Source: Archegozetes longisetosus
Taxonomy: Eukaryota; Arthropoda; Arachnida; Sarcoptiformes; Trhypochthoniidae
Direction of reading: 5' to 3'
DNA: 64,000 nt
Assembly (NCBI GenBank): GCA_018873245.2
Contig: JAEMBT020000007.1
Span: 3,799,129 to 3,863,128, forward strand
The translations under genes and the position numbers were made by a program. Below the pieces are notes generated by a model that ran no database searches, had not been told where the DNA came from, and saw only the letters and a program-made list of their open reading frames with translations. Positions within the stretch are counted from its first letter, which is position 1. Every line of letters starts with the position of its first letter. Shown piece after piece: positions 23,731 through 33,631 of the stretch.

Positions 23731-25169
23731 GGGTATAGTGCAGAATAGGCCCACCTTCGGATCGTATTCAAATCGGGTTTTCTGGGGGTTTTCGAGGTCG
23801 TAGAATACATTTCTGGCGGTCCCAAATGTCGGAAATCAATACTTCCGGTGAAAATAAAATGTCGAATTTTCGACTTCCGGTTCAACTTTTCGCACTTTTT
23901 CTGACATTTTTCGTGTTCCCCATGGGCAGATTCAGTCGGAGACTGACAGTAAGATCCAAAGCAGCCAAAAAAATCATAATCAAAGCCCCGTTAGCCGAAC
24001 CCAGTGGATACTACGTGGAGGTGGGGTTGGATTTTATCCGCCTTGGTCAGTTTTGTTTACCGGGATAACCTTGCCTACCCGAGGCCTTGAAAAAGGCCGT
24101 TTTGGCGCCGCCCCCTTAGTGATGTGCCTGCAAGATGTTGAGCAACTGAATCATTTCTACGAATAAATCGGCACCGCCACGCTTAACGTCGCGTTGCCAA
24201 AGATATTCGCAAAGATGGTTGCTCAGGGTCTCTTTGTGCATGCCACCTCAACATGTGCGGCGCTTCATCGCCCTCCAGGAGGACTCAATCTTTTGGGTGT
24301 TAGCCCAGGTGTCTCAGCGTACCGACGGTTATCAGGACAAACCTCGATACTGAGGTCCCTAGTGTTGACACCAATGATGCTCAACACCCAGGTTCCCTCG
24401 ACCAGACGCCCGCGGTTATATTTTCAACGACCGATCTTGGCCTCATAGACCTCGACTACGAAACTAGTACCACCTATCTTCCCATCATTCACCCGAGCGT
24501 CCACCCAGTCAACGCAAGCCTCTTGGCAGATCTTGTACCAGTGGGCGACGGTATGGCGTGACAACTAACAGTCGCCCAAACTGGCCTCACGAATCGCGTC
24601 CTCGTAAGAGAAGGGATGGACAAAACAGGAAGCGCCCAAGGGACATACGCGACTCCTCAAATACTGTTCAACTAGTGAGGGTGACCTCCGAGCACTTGCG
24701 ACAACGCAAGCGCTTGCCTGCAGCAGTGCCAGCTCGCTTGTTCGAAAGTGTCATATTTCTACGACACTTCGAACAAGCGCAGATCTCAGGCAAGAGCCCG
24801 ACTGGCTATCACCACTGTAGACAAGCCTCTGGCTCGTCCACGCCGCATTCCCGCACCAATCTCCTGATATTGTAGGCACCGTCCATCTCCGAGTAGAACT
24901 AGACTAGAAATGAGCTAATTGATCAATTTTCCTTGACATTATTAGTGTCCGGTTTATCGGTAACAGCTTTAATGAGATCAATCGGCCATGGGGAAAACGA
25001 AAGATGTCAGAAAAGTTGAACTGGAAGTCGAAAATTGGACATTTTGTTTCACCGGAAGTATTGATTTCTGACATTTGGAACCGTCAGAAATGAATTCTAC
25101 GACCTCGAAAACCACCAGAAACCCCGATTTGAATACGATCCGGACGTGGGCCTATTCTGCACTATACCC
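23731..25169 (-). mobile_element. Merlin-family (IS1016-like) DNA transposon, degraded
   Basis: Ends begin GGGTATAGTGCAGAATAGGC on both strands, and similarity continues for about 190 bp (23731-23925 and 24985-25169). That makes unusually long terminal inverted repeats. The GC-richer interior encodes a broken ISXO2-like transposase on the minus strand. No perfect 8-9 bp target duplication is seen (only catt is shared). Length about 1.44 kb fits complete Merlin elements. Confidence 0.85.
24130..24890 (-). pseudogene. Merlin/ISXO2-like transposase pseudogene
   Basis: Read downward on the minus strand: a zinc-ribbon-like part (CACSKCRRNMTLSNKR, then RLRCRKCSEVTLTS) and FEESRMSLGRFLF; then VAHWYKICQEACVDW. 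The DDE block follows (GGTSFVVEVYEAKIGR, with a stop where the family has Arg, then KYNRGRLVEGTWVLSIIG), and later SWRAMKRRT and SNHLCEYLWQRDVKRGGAD. These are the landmarks of the ISXO2/IS1595-related Merlin transposase in correct order. Several stops and frame changes interrupt it, and the first DDE acidic residue reads VYEAK where VDE is expected. Inactive. Confidence 0.8.
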
Positions 25170-25456
25170 ATTTTTTCATTACACTTTATTTGCTTAACCC
25201 GTGGATTTTGTTTCCTGTAGGCCTAAAAGCAAAAATGAAGTAGACGTAGACAAATGTAAAAATTTTGAACTCGCGGCTTTTGTTATTGTACGCTTACAGG
25301 TAAGAAAATTATAATTTTTCACATAAAATCGGTGAATATCTAGCTTTATTTAATTGCTTCACAATTTTCCTATAATTGATTCATCTAGAATGAACAAATA
25401 ATTCCTGTATAAGAATTTATGAGCAAATAATGTAGAAAATTCTAGAATATTATATA

Positions 25457-26845
25457 TTAGGTGATTTCATAATGGACTTCAAACTTTTTGATAAGATAAA
25501 ATTACGTTATTATTAACTTTAGTCAATAAGTTAATACTTCAAACTCATCACTAGTTAGTGTACTATAAAATGATGGCCCTTCAACTAATTGTGTTGATTC
25601 TTGCCGTATTCAAAGTATCGAGACCCCATTTTTAGACCAACTTCGGGAAAGCGTCACTGCAAAGGACCAGCGATCATTTATAAAGTTAAGTGTATTACTG
25701 GGCACAGCTCAAGAGTTGTTGCGACACAACTGGCAACTGCTGCTCCTCAAGGCCATTTAAGTGAAAGGCAAGTATACACCTGGTATAATGATTTTAAAGA
25801 CGGAAAGCGCACAGATATAGAAAATCTATCTGGACCCGGAAGACCACGAGATGTGGTTACAGAAGAAAGTAAAGAAATGGTTAGGCAGCTGATATTGGAG
25901 AGCGAGGGAATGCGTACGGAAGATCTCTTATATGAAACTCAATTGTCTCATACAAGCTTATGGAGACTTCTCTGAGCCAGAAAAATAAAGTCCATGTGGG
26001 TCCCTCACGAATTGACCGAGAGACAACAGCAAGCAAGAATGAATATAGCAGGTAAACATCTTGCACGTTATCAAAGGGAACGTGATTTTCTGAATAAGAT
26101 AATGGCCATCGATGAGACATGGATTAAATCATATGACCCACAAGAGTCTAGAGCCGCTAGTGAATGGCTATTGCCCGGACAAAAACTGTAGTTATGCGGA
26201 AATGAAAAAAAAAATTTTTCTGAAAAATTTTTTTTCAGCGCATTTTTTTCCTATTTGTCGTAGACCCAAGATATTAAAGGAGGAATCTCAACAATGGAAG
26301 TGCATTATGATTTTGGCACTTTGGAAGAAGCAGTTCTTCACATACGAGACTTTACCTGAAGGAAGTACTGTTGACAGTATCACCTATCTTAACTTCCTCG
26401 AACGTCGTGTGCTTCCCGAAGTTAATCGAAAAAAATTTGGACGTCCCATCATATTACATGACAATGTCAGACCCCATAAACATCGCATTATTAGGGAGTT
26501 TCTGCAAGAAAAACGTTGAGAATAATTGGAGCACCCACTATATAGCCTTGATGTCACCGCCGGACATGGACGCTATCCATCGTATAAAAGTACCAAACAA
26601 GGGGAAGCAGTTCCAGAGTCAAGATGAGTTCAAAAGGGATTACGCAGCTGTAATTCGGGACATTAACGAAAAACACGAATCTTTGGGTATCACGATGCTA
26701 CCTGACCGCTGGAGAGCTATCACCCTTGCACGTGGCAAATATGTCGAAGATTAGTATAAAACATACTTTGATATCTTGTATCATTTCGGAAATATTTGAA
26801 AAATAATATTGAAAAAAGTTTGAAGTCCATTATGAAATCACCTAA
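25457..26845 (+). mobile_element. Full-length but inactivated mariner-type transposon
   Basis: Inverted ends TTAGGTGATTTCATAATGGA... are near perfect for about 33 bp at each end and are flanked by TA duplications at 25455-25456 and 26846-26847. Length 1389 bp. It carries one plus-strand transposase gene with a few breaks (see next entry). Retained ends and modest decay suggest fairly recent activity. Confidence 0.9.
25601..26754 (+). pseudogene. Mariner-type transposase, interrupted
   Basis: N-terminal DNA-binding part with LSERQVYTWYNDFKDGKR and the linker GPGRPRDV; then TGA at 25973-25975 in frame; then the first catalytic block FLNKIMAIDETWIKSYDPQ. A stop after LLPGQKL and about 70 bases of extra A/T-rich sequence (26190-26260) interrupt it. 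A second block ILHDNVRPHKHRIIREFLQ is followed by a frameshift near 26512. The end has PPDMDAIHRIK and ITMLPDRWRAITLARGKYVED. The order IDE, HDN, then a third acidic residue fits Tc1/mariner. Cannot make a full enzyme. Confidence 0.88.
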
Positions 26846-26850
26846 TAGGA

Positions 26851-26891
26851 TTCTAGAATGTTCTAGAATACTCTAAGTTTCTAGAACGTTC
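26851..26891. promoter_or_regulatory. Array of heat-shock-element pentamers
   Basis: TTCtaGAAtgTTCtaGAA (26851-26868) is four alternating nGAAn/nTTCn units at exact 5-bp spacing. TTCtaGAAcgTTC (26879-26891) adds three more. A further TTCtaGAA lies at 25440-25447, just outside the mariner, which therefore interrupts the array. No intact gene lies within several kb. Function is unproven; the motif match is direct. Confidence 0.45.
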
Positions 26892-28475
26892 GAAAAATTT
26901 TTTAAATTTCCCTAAGTTTCCATAAAGTTTTAGATAATTTCATAACATTAAACAATAAAAACGATTACTCCATGAGGTAACTATTGATTTTCATTCTTTT
27001 CTGTCATAGTTATAATTTTTCATTGAACAGCATTATTCATTACATTAAAACGGGACTGGTGGTGAAGATGCCCTGTTGACCGGTAATTCATACAGTTATG
27101 AATATACCGGCCTCTCTCTCTCTCTCTCTCAGCCTAATAGGGTTGGTAGTTAGGGAAAATATTGAAGAGTACGTGCTCGATTAACCACGGTACAGCTCCA
27201 GTGGAGAGGAGGGACTGTGTAAAGAGATAAATGAGATAGCTTACTTTAAAGGTTTGATTCGCACTGAAACGAGAGATATTACCTGCGTACAAATATATTA
27301 ATACTTAAAGTATTTACATATATTCATTACCACAGTTTTTAGTCATAGTATCATTGATTTTGGATATAATTAATTAATATATTTACATAAATGTTATAAT
27401 AATATTGACTATTGTGTTTTGTTAATGCTTTTGAAGATATAAATGTAATGTGTTAATTTTCTTAATTGTAATTAAAGTAAATAGTGAGTTTCGAATTGAA
27501 AAGACTTAATATTATTGCCGAACGCTGGTTGTCACGAGATGGCGACAAGGGTTTCATTAACTCGTTTCAATATATGTCTATTGGTCAACTGAACTCGAGT
27601 TATAGCAGTCATTTGGAGTCACTCAAAGTTTTCATGGAAATAAAACACATTAGATGAAATATGCGCTATAAATGGTTCTATTGTATGATAGAATGTGAGA
27701 AAAATAATTTCGAAGAATGATTCGAAACTTGCTCTCTTATGGAATTCCATAATAGAGGTAAAAATAATAAAAAAATATGATCAAGTAATTAAGGAGAGTG
27801 CCAAACCATTGCATTTTGTCCCTCCAGTGCGCCGCAGCGCCACCTATGTCAATCGATAGATCTCAACGAGTACTAAAATAATATATAGGATTTAGTTCGA
27901 TTCGGACACCCCCGTGGTCTGTAGTGACCATCAAAGTTGTGACCAACAGACGCATTTTGCGCTTGTATCGAAGTAGTTACGACGAAAATCCCAAGCACAG
28001 AATACGTTGGGTCGCGAAGTAATCCAGTGTTTCTCTCTCAAATTATGTTTATCATTATTATTATTTAAATGTTTATAACGAAAGTTATTTAAACGTGATA
28101 AATCTGGACTACGCTACTTGATTCAAAGTGAACTATTGAAATTATTTATAGCATTTTGAGCTCACTTCAAACGATATGCTTTCGTAAGCTTTTGTTAGAC
28201 TAATAGTGTTATATTAAAACAAAAAGTATTTTAATTTGTTTTGTAAACTTTCTATTTGTTATGAGAATGAAAGTAAAACTCTTATTTCGTTATGACTATA
28301 AAAGGTTTTGTTTAGTTCGCTCTAATTGTAAAAGCAAATTCTTATTCTAATTTAATTACAATAGGAAATTAATTGTTATGGGAATCTAATACTGGAATGC
28401 TTGAACATCCCTTTTAGGAATAACTTTTCTTAAAATTATAACTCGAAAATATTCTTAAACATCCTTTTATTAATT

Positions 28476-28479
<4 letters not shown>
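26892..28479. other. Repeat-derived DNA upstream of the LTR primer-binding site
   Basis: No ORF of note. Contains a small hairpin (ccggtaattcata / tatgaatataccgg, about 27079-27113), a (CT)n run at 27113-27130, and GC-richer patches near 27530 and 27830. Part of it, from an undetermined point, is probably the long terminal repeat whose end is at 28684. Confidence 0.4.
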
Positions 28480-28534
<55 letters not shown>

Positions 28535-28740
28535 GAGTGAGTTAGTAAGAGAGTGCGAGAGAGCTTAGACTCTGTGCGACACTTTTAAATCTTTGTGTAT
28601 TATCATTCAATTTATATTTTAATAAAGATTGTTAATTGTTAAAGTCGGAGTTATTATTTCGCTATATAAAAATCCACTCTCACAATTGGTAGCAGAGCGT
28701 GGTTACGTCTAATTGTTCAAAAACTATGGGTTCGGGACGT
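28480..28740 (+). mobile_element. LTR retrotransposon: LTR 3' end and tRNA-iMet primer-binding site
   Basis: A (AG)n tract at 28482-28530 is followed by an aataaag-like signal near 28620 and the end ...CTCTCACA at 28684. After a 2-base spacer comes TGGTAGCAGAGCGTGG (28687-28702). Its first 12 bases are complementary to the 3' end of animal initiator tRNA-Met including CCA, the usual primer of copia-type elements. A possible gag ATG at 28725 runs only about 16 codons. No reverse transcriptase is present downstream in the window. Confidence 0.6.
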
Positions 28741-28778
28741 TTCACCGATAGTCACCAGACCCACAATAGATACCGATA

Positions 28779-29154
28779 AATGGCTGTATTACTCGTTCTC
28801 AACAACCGTTATCATATAGACAGTTGATTTTTAAAGAGTGGTATTCAAAATTTCAAAAGCTAATAAATCTTGAAGCGTTCATCTGATATGCTTAAGACTT
28901 ATATTTCTGGAAACTGTGTACAAAAATTTTAAAATGATGTGCATATCATCATCTGTTCCAATAGGTCCACCAATGAACATTGGTGATATGTACATCACTA
29001 CAAAGATTTTTGCACACAGTCTTCAGAAATATAAGTCTTAAGCACATCAGATGAACGCTTCAAGATTTATTAGCTTTTGAAATTTTGAATACCACTCTTT
29101 AAAAATTAAATGACTATATGATAGCGGTTGTTGAGAACGAGTAATACAGCCATT
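28779..29154. mobile_element. Fold-back element with about 165-bp inverted arms
   Basis: AATGGCTGTATTACTCGTTC... at 28779 is mirrored by ...GAACGAGTAATACAGCCATT ending at 29154. The arms run to about 28948 and 28984 with roughly 90% identity. The 35-base loop has its own CACCAATG/CATTGGTG palindrome. Transcription in either direction would give a long near-perfect RNA hairpin. It lies directly behind the LTR primer-binding site and may have split the retrotransposon. Confidence 0.85.
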
Positions 29155-30820
29155 CAAATGAAAGCTTTAATCGTCGATTTCGCTATCTTCCAGCTCTTGA
29201 ACCAATCGAAAACTTTTCCAAAATTATTCCCCTATTTTTATTGATTTTTGAGCGAAGTTCCGAAAAGATACTAAGTGGAAGTGGGGGTCAAATGTTTTTG
29301 TTGAAATTAAGTCTTGTCCCATAGAAATAATTTTAAAAAGTGACGAAAGTTCTTTTTCTAGAACTGGAAGTAACTAAGATCTAATATTCTGATCAAAGAT
29401 GTATCAACATACTTGCCATCTCATTACAAGATCAAAAGTCCTTGACCACGCACAGTGCCTTAACGTGGGTTCTCCTTTGACGCTACGGTTTGTTACTTTT
29501 CATTTAAATAAGCTCATCAGTCAAATTAATGACTATTTCTAAGGCAAAAAAGTTTGGTAAAACGGGTAGTATTTGAAAGTAAGGCCTATTTATTAATCTT
29601 ATCTATTCTGAGATGAACTAATTTCATCTTTAAGAAAAGTTTATAATGATTATAAATGTCAACGTTGTACTAATGTATTGATGAATACAGCGATCGGTTA
29701 GTAATTAATACCGCAATTGCTTATATTGTTAGTCTATTAATAAGCTTACTCACATTAGAGAGATTTTGAGTTAAACACTTTCTAGTGCAAGTGTAGTTAG
29801 GTTCTCAAAGAGAGCAGACATCGGTTCTCAAACTACCTCTCACATTATTATCAATCCATACACCGATTGTATTATGTTGTGTCTAACGTTTACTTAAACT
29901 ACATTAGTATAAAAATACTACTTATGTGAACTGCTTATTACTTGTGTTATAATAATAAAAGATTTTATCATTTGAGTTTTAGCAAAAATTAATTAAACGC
30001 ATAACGACTTCGAGTAATGTCATACTTTCGATAATAAGACACTAAAATATAATAGGAATTTATCTAAAAGAAAATATTTTCAGCTAAATATCAAAGTAAA
30101 TGATCTGCCAATAAGTGATTTGGTGAGGGATCAGGAACTTGAATGATATGGCTATCGAGTGGCTGTTGCTTTGTATTGTGCTTAACAAGATTTGAGATTC
30201 CGTTTTCTGCCTTTTTTGACATAGTCGAAGCTTTGATAAATTTTCAACAGAAATAAAGTTTAAAATACTTGAAATAATCTTTTCAGATATTTAAAATTGT
30301 GACCTGATATCAACTGATATCTATTGTATTGGAAAATCTTAAGAAAGTTTCATTTGACTAAATGGAGGAATTTTTAGTGAGTACTCGCATCGATAGAACA
30401 GATTTCGATCTAAAGTCAGTAAAGAGTTCAGATTCATAAGTCGACTTAATTTAGTGTTTGATCCGAGTTTCGTGATTCGCAACAAAGAGTTGATGAATGG
30501 AGTCAGAGCTGTTTTCGTAAGTGCTTGAAAAGAATAGAAAGGTTATGCGATTTTCAGCTCAAGAAATACTATGCCTAAAATAAATGTCTGAAAAAATAGA
30601 GACATGTATACTTATGTGTAAAGCATTAGTGTCAAGCAATCGACTGTACCGTAAAACCTGCACACTATTGACTTATTCTAAATTATTAGATCTTAATCTT
30701 AACTATGAATGACTTGAATCAATAGATAAGATTTAATAAAATGCAATTGATATTTGAAAATAAGATAATCTTATCTTTAAATATTAACCTTAACTTTACC
30801 CTAAGAATATACTGACATAT
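29155..30820. other. Intergenic AT-rich DNA
   Basis: I find no ORF, repeat pair or motif that I can support here. It may contain further decayed retrotransposon sequence. Confidence 0.4.
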
Positions 30821-31321
30821 ATGATAAAAAGTTTCTGCAATTTTACATTCTTTATCGTCTCTGTTGAATTCAAATCGTTAACAATGTGAAACGCAGAATC
30901 AATACCGATAGCTTTCACAGTTGTCAAAGATTCCATTGACATCACCGATAAACTCTGTAATTTGATTGAGAAAATTCACTGGATCAACCAAGAGGCATCT
31001 TGTCACAAATCTGTGCAATCCACCTATTATTTGGCTTAAACTAAGCATGATGTTATAGTCTTCAATTTGGGTTTGCCCAAACCTGCTTCCAATCCTATAA
31101 CCGAAGGTGTGGTTTATTATAGTTCAGTTGAGGCCTATCACACCCTATTTGGTATTTAGATCTTCTCCAGAAGTAGTCAGTGGACTAATTTAGGAGAGTT
31201 TGGATTTCATGACTATTGCGGAACAGGTCGACTACAATGATTCGATCAAGATGGAACTCCTAATGTGCGCGGTAGTCACAAAGTTCTCTCCGGCAAAATG
31301 ATGGTTTTAAATCTAAAATAA
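30821..31321 (+). pseudogene. Single-exon secreted-protein pseudogene with four in-frame stops
   Basis: From ATG 30821 to TAA 31319-31321 the frame holds for 167 codons without an indel. Four stops interrupt it: TGA 30887, TAA 31037, TAG 31157 and TGA 31238. The start MIKSFCNFTFFIVSVEFKS looks like a signal peptide. Later segments are clearly protein-like (VVKDSIDITDKLCNLIEK, VIVFNLGLPKPASNPITEG, QWTNLGEFGFHDYCGTGRL, GSHKVLSGKMMVLNLK). Every stop is one transition from Arg, Gln or Trp codons. I do not recognise the family. Either a recently silenced gene or, less likely, an edited or recoded one. Confidence 0.6.
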
Positions 31322-31742
31322 TCTCATTCAATGTATCTCAAATTTAGTTTTATATTAATGAATTTCTCTTTTGATAGTTCCTATCGCCAGTCATCTTAAA
31401 ACGAAACTATGTACTGTCTAACGTAAATACAAGTCAATTGTTACCTAAGTTCTGATATGTTCTCAGCCAAAGATTGTACTAATCATTAAAATTGTAAATG
31501 ATTTTCTCACAATTTGCTTACTTAAATAAATTTTCAATCATCTACCGAAAAGTTTTTAAAGTTTATCTTGGATTACAAATGTTTATTTCACTCATTAAGC
31601 TTCAAATATATAATTGAATCACATTTCGATCTTTATTTTCCGAGTAGTTAGTTAAATATAAAAAATATCAATAGGTATCGAATAATTACAGCAATAATTA
31701 GAGTAAATTGTCACAATTGATTAATGAAATATTTTTCTAAAC

Positions 31743-32495
31743 TTAAGGATCAAATTGAACAACAAATGATTCGTCGCAATGAATCTTAAATCCATTTTTA
31801 ACAGCATTACTTGACTTATCACTAAAATAATTAATTAAAGAGAGATCTTCATCAGAGATTGGATCAAATGACAAGTTTCTGTTGGTTATCGGAGCTGAAA
31901 AACAAAAAGAGGCTTAAAGATCATCAAAAACTTAGTCAAAGAGAAGTAAAACTTCAAAACAATTGATGAACGCATAGTAAACAGAATCGATTTTAAAGTA
32001 GAAAAACTTTTTTACAATAACTAAACGCATAAAAATTAATAGATTCAAACCTTGATTTGAAATATTGGGCATTAATTTGGACTTCAGGACTAATGGTTTC
32101 TTAATATTGGCCAGTCTTTGAGCATAAATTCTTTGTCTTTCATTCCAATCACTTTGCTCTAAGTTATTGTCAATAGACGAGACATCAATTACTTTCGCCA
32201 CTAATTTATGCAAAGTATTATTCAATTGGTTTTGTTCATTACGTCCATTGACAGCTCCATAAGTTGGAGAAACAATCGAAGGACTACTATATCGAGAATC
32301 ACTAAATCCTATATTTAATACATATACAAAAAAACAACTGAAATGTAAACACAACTCGTTCATTGAAACAAACAGTATTTCATATAACTTTTTCTGACCT
32401 TCTGGTGAAGAGACTGGATTGTCCAAAATACGTGTCCTTTCGTTGATTTCTTCATCAGATTTGTTCGGGAGACAACACGAAGAAATGTTTCCCAT
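31743..32495 (-). CDS. LAMTOR1: LAMTOR1 (p18), Ragulator membrane anchor
   Basis: Three exons on the minus strand: 32399-32495, 32051-32308 and 31743-31894 (97+258+152 nt). The product is 168 aa (human 161). The N-terminus MGNISSCCLP has Gly2 for myristoylation and Cys7/Cys8 for palmitoylation, then ERTRILDNP like the ERKLLLDP of vertebrates. The middle has VAKVIDVSSID (vertebrate ASNIIDVSA) and RIYAQRLANI. The end DESFVVQFDP matches EELVVQFGIP. Known role: anchors the Ragulator complex and thereby Rag GTPases and mTORC1 to the lysosome. The exon 1 donor is GTCAGA, weaker than usual. Reading through the 90-base intron 1 stays open, so an unspliced form would add residues. Confidence 0.93.
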
Positions 32496-33127
32496 TATTT
32501 GACAATTTAATTAATTATCTTTTAAATTGTTTTTTTGTCGAAAAGGATGAGAAGTGGGAGTCATTGAAATTTAGCTTTATTATTGTGTCAATTACGTTTT
32601 GTTGTATTTGAACAAAATATGAGTCTCTTGTGGAAACTTAGTACTCACTTCATCATAAATATTAGACGTTATTTATGTAACTGAAAGTAAACAGAATGCT
32701 TTCCTAGTTACTTTACTTTCTTGAGTTTGATTTTTTTCTATAATTTACTGAGATGTCTTTGGCCAAAAATAAATTCATGAATTAGACTTACTTAGTTATT
32801 CATTGTTGAAAAGGCTTTCTTGATGTTTGACAAGGGTTTCTTTGTTTCTAATATTATTTTCATTCAATGCGTATAATATAGTCATCTATAAAAGTTTTAA
32901 CAGAAATGTATTTAACACTTTTTTACATGTATTAAGTCTATTGAACACTAGGCAGCACTTTTGTATAGACACTTTTACTAAGAGAGGTGCTCTGCAATAG
33001 TGGCGTATCTCTAGTTCTTTGTACGCATTAGGATACATGATTATTGCAGAGTACAACTTAGTCTCTATAGGCAGTATGTGCCAGAGCGTCAGACTCAAAT
33101 CAAACAGATTTTTGCCCGTGCGCCTCA
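32496..33127. other. Intergenic region between LAMTOR1 and the tRNA-like relic
   Basis: No protein-like ORF. A 10-bp inverted repeat ctctgcaata / tattgcagag lies at about 32992 and 33042. The 99-codon minus frame 32886-33185 overlaps the tRNA-like sequence and is not credible. Confidence 0.4.
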
Positions 33128-33209
33128 ATCTCAGTGGCGCAATGGATAGTGCATTTGACTTGTAAGCCAAAGATCTTAGGTTCAATCTTCAGGTGTCAAC
33201 CTTTTTTTT
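33128..33209 (+). pseudogene. tRNA-like pol III relic (tRNA-Arg-derived) or SINE head
   Basis: TGGCGCAATGGATAGTGCAT is nearly identical to the D-arm/A-box of animal tRNA-Arg(TCT). It is followed by an anticodon-like loop CTTGTAA, a B-box-like GGTTCAATCTT and an eight-T pol III terminator at 33202-33209. The acceptor stem does not pair, the anticodon and T stems have mismatches, and the anticodon would read TGT. Likely a decayed tRNA or the head of a short SINE, not a working tRNA. Confidence 0.55.
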
Positions 33210-33631
33210 CATTATATTTTCTCTCTTCTAAATTCTTTTTTTCACTTCCTTCAAGTCTAAGACCAGTTCTTATAATCTACTCTGAAATCCGCTACAATCG
33301 ATAGATTCGCAAGATTGATGAGATGTGGCCAAAACATAAATGTCAACTTTTCCGCAACGTTAGGTTAATTAATATTGTTATGAATTGATAGATACTATTT
33401 GCGCATGCATTTTAGTTTGGGATACATTCAATAGAAATAAAGGTAAAGGCAAATGGAGACAAAGTCATGCCGATCACTAATTAATACCGACAAAAGTAAT
33501 TAAACATTAATTTGAATTGAATTTAGATTGAAAAAAGGTACTTTAAACTCTATAATTAACAAGTAAGTGACAAGCTAATTAGATGAAAATTTAATGTACT
33601 TCTCATTCTAAAAGTTATTGTAAACCACAAA
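33210..33631. other. Upstream region of CCAR1
   Basis: Presumed promoter and 5' UTR of the downstream plus-strand gene. No TATA/initiator pair stands out. Confidence 0.4.

Noticed and set aside
32886-33185. 99-codon minus-strand ORF
   Set aside because: Overlaps the tRNA-like sequence and has no recognisable domain.
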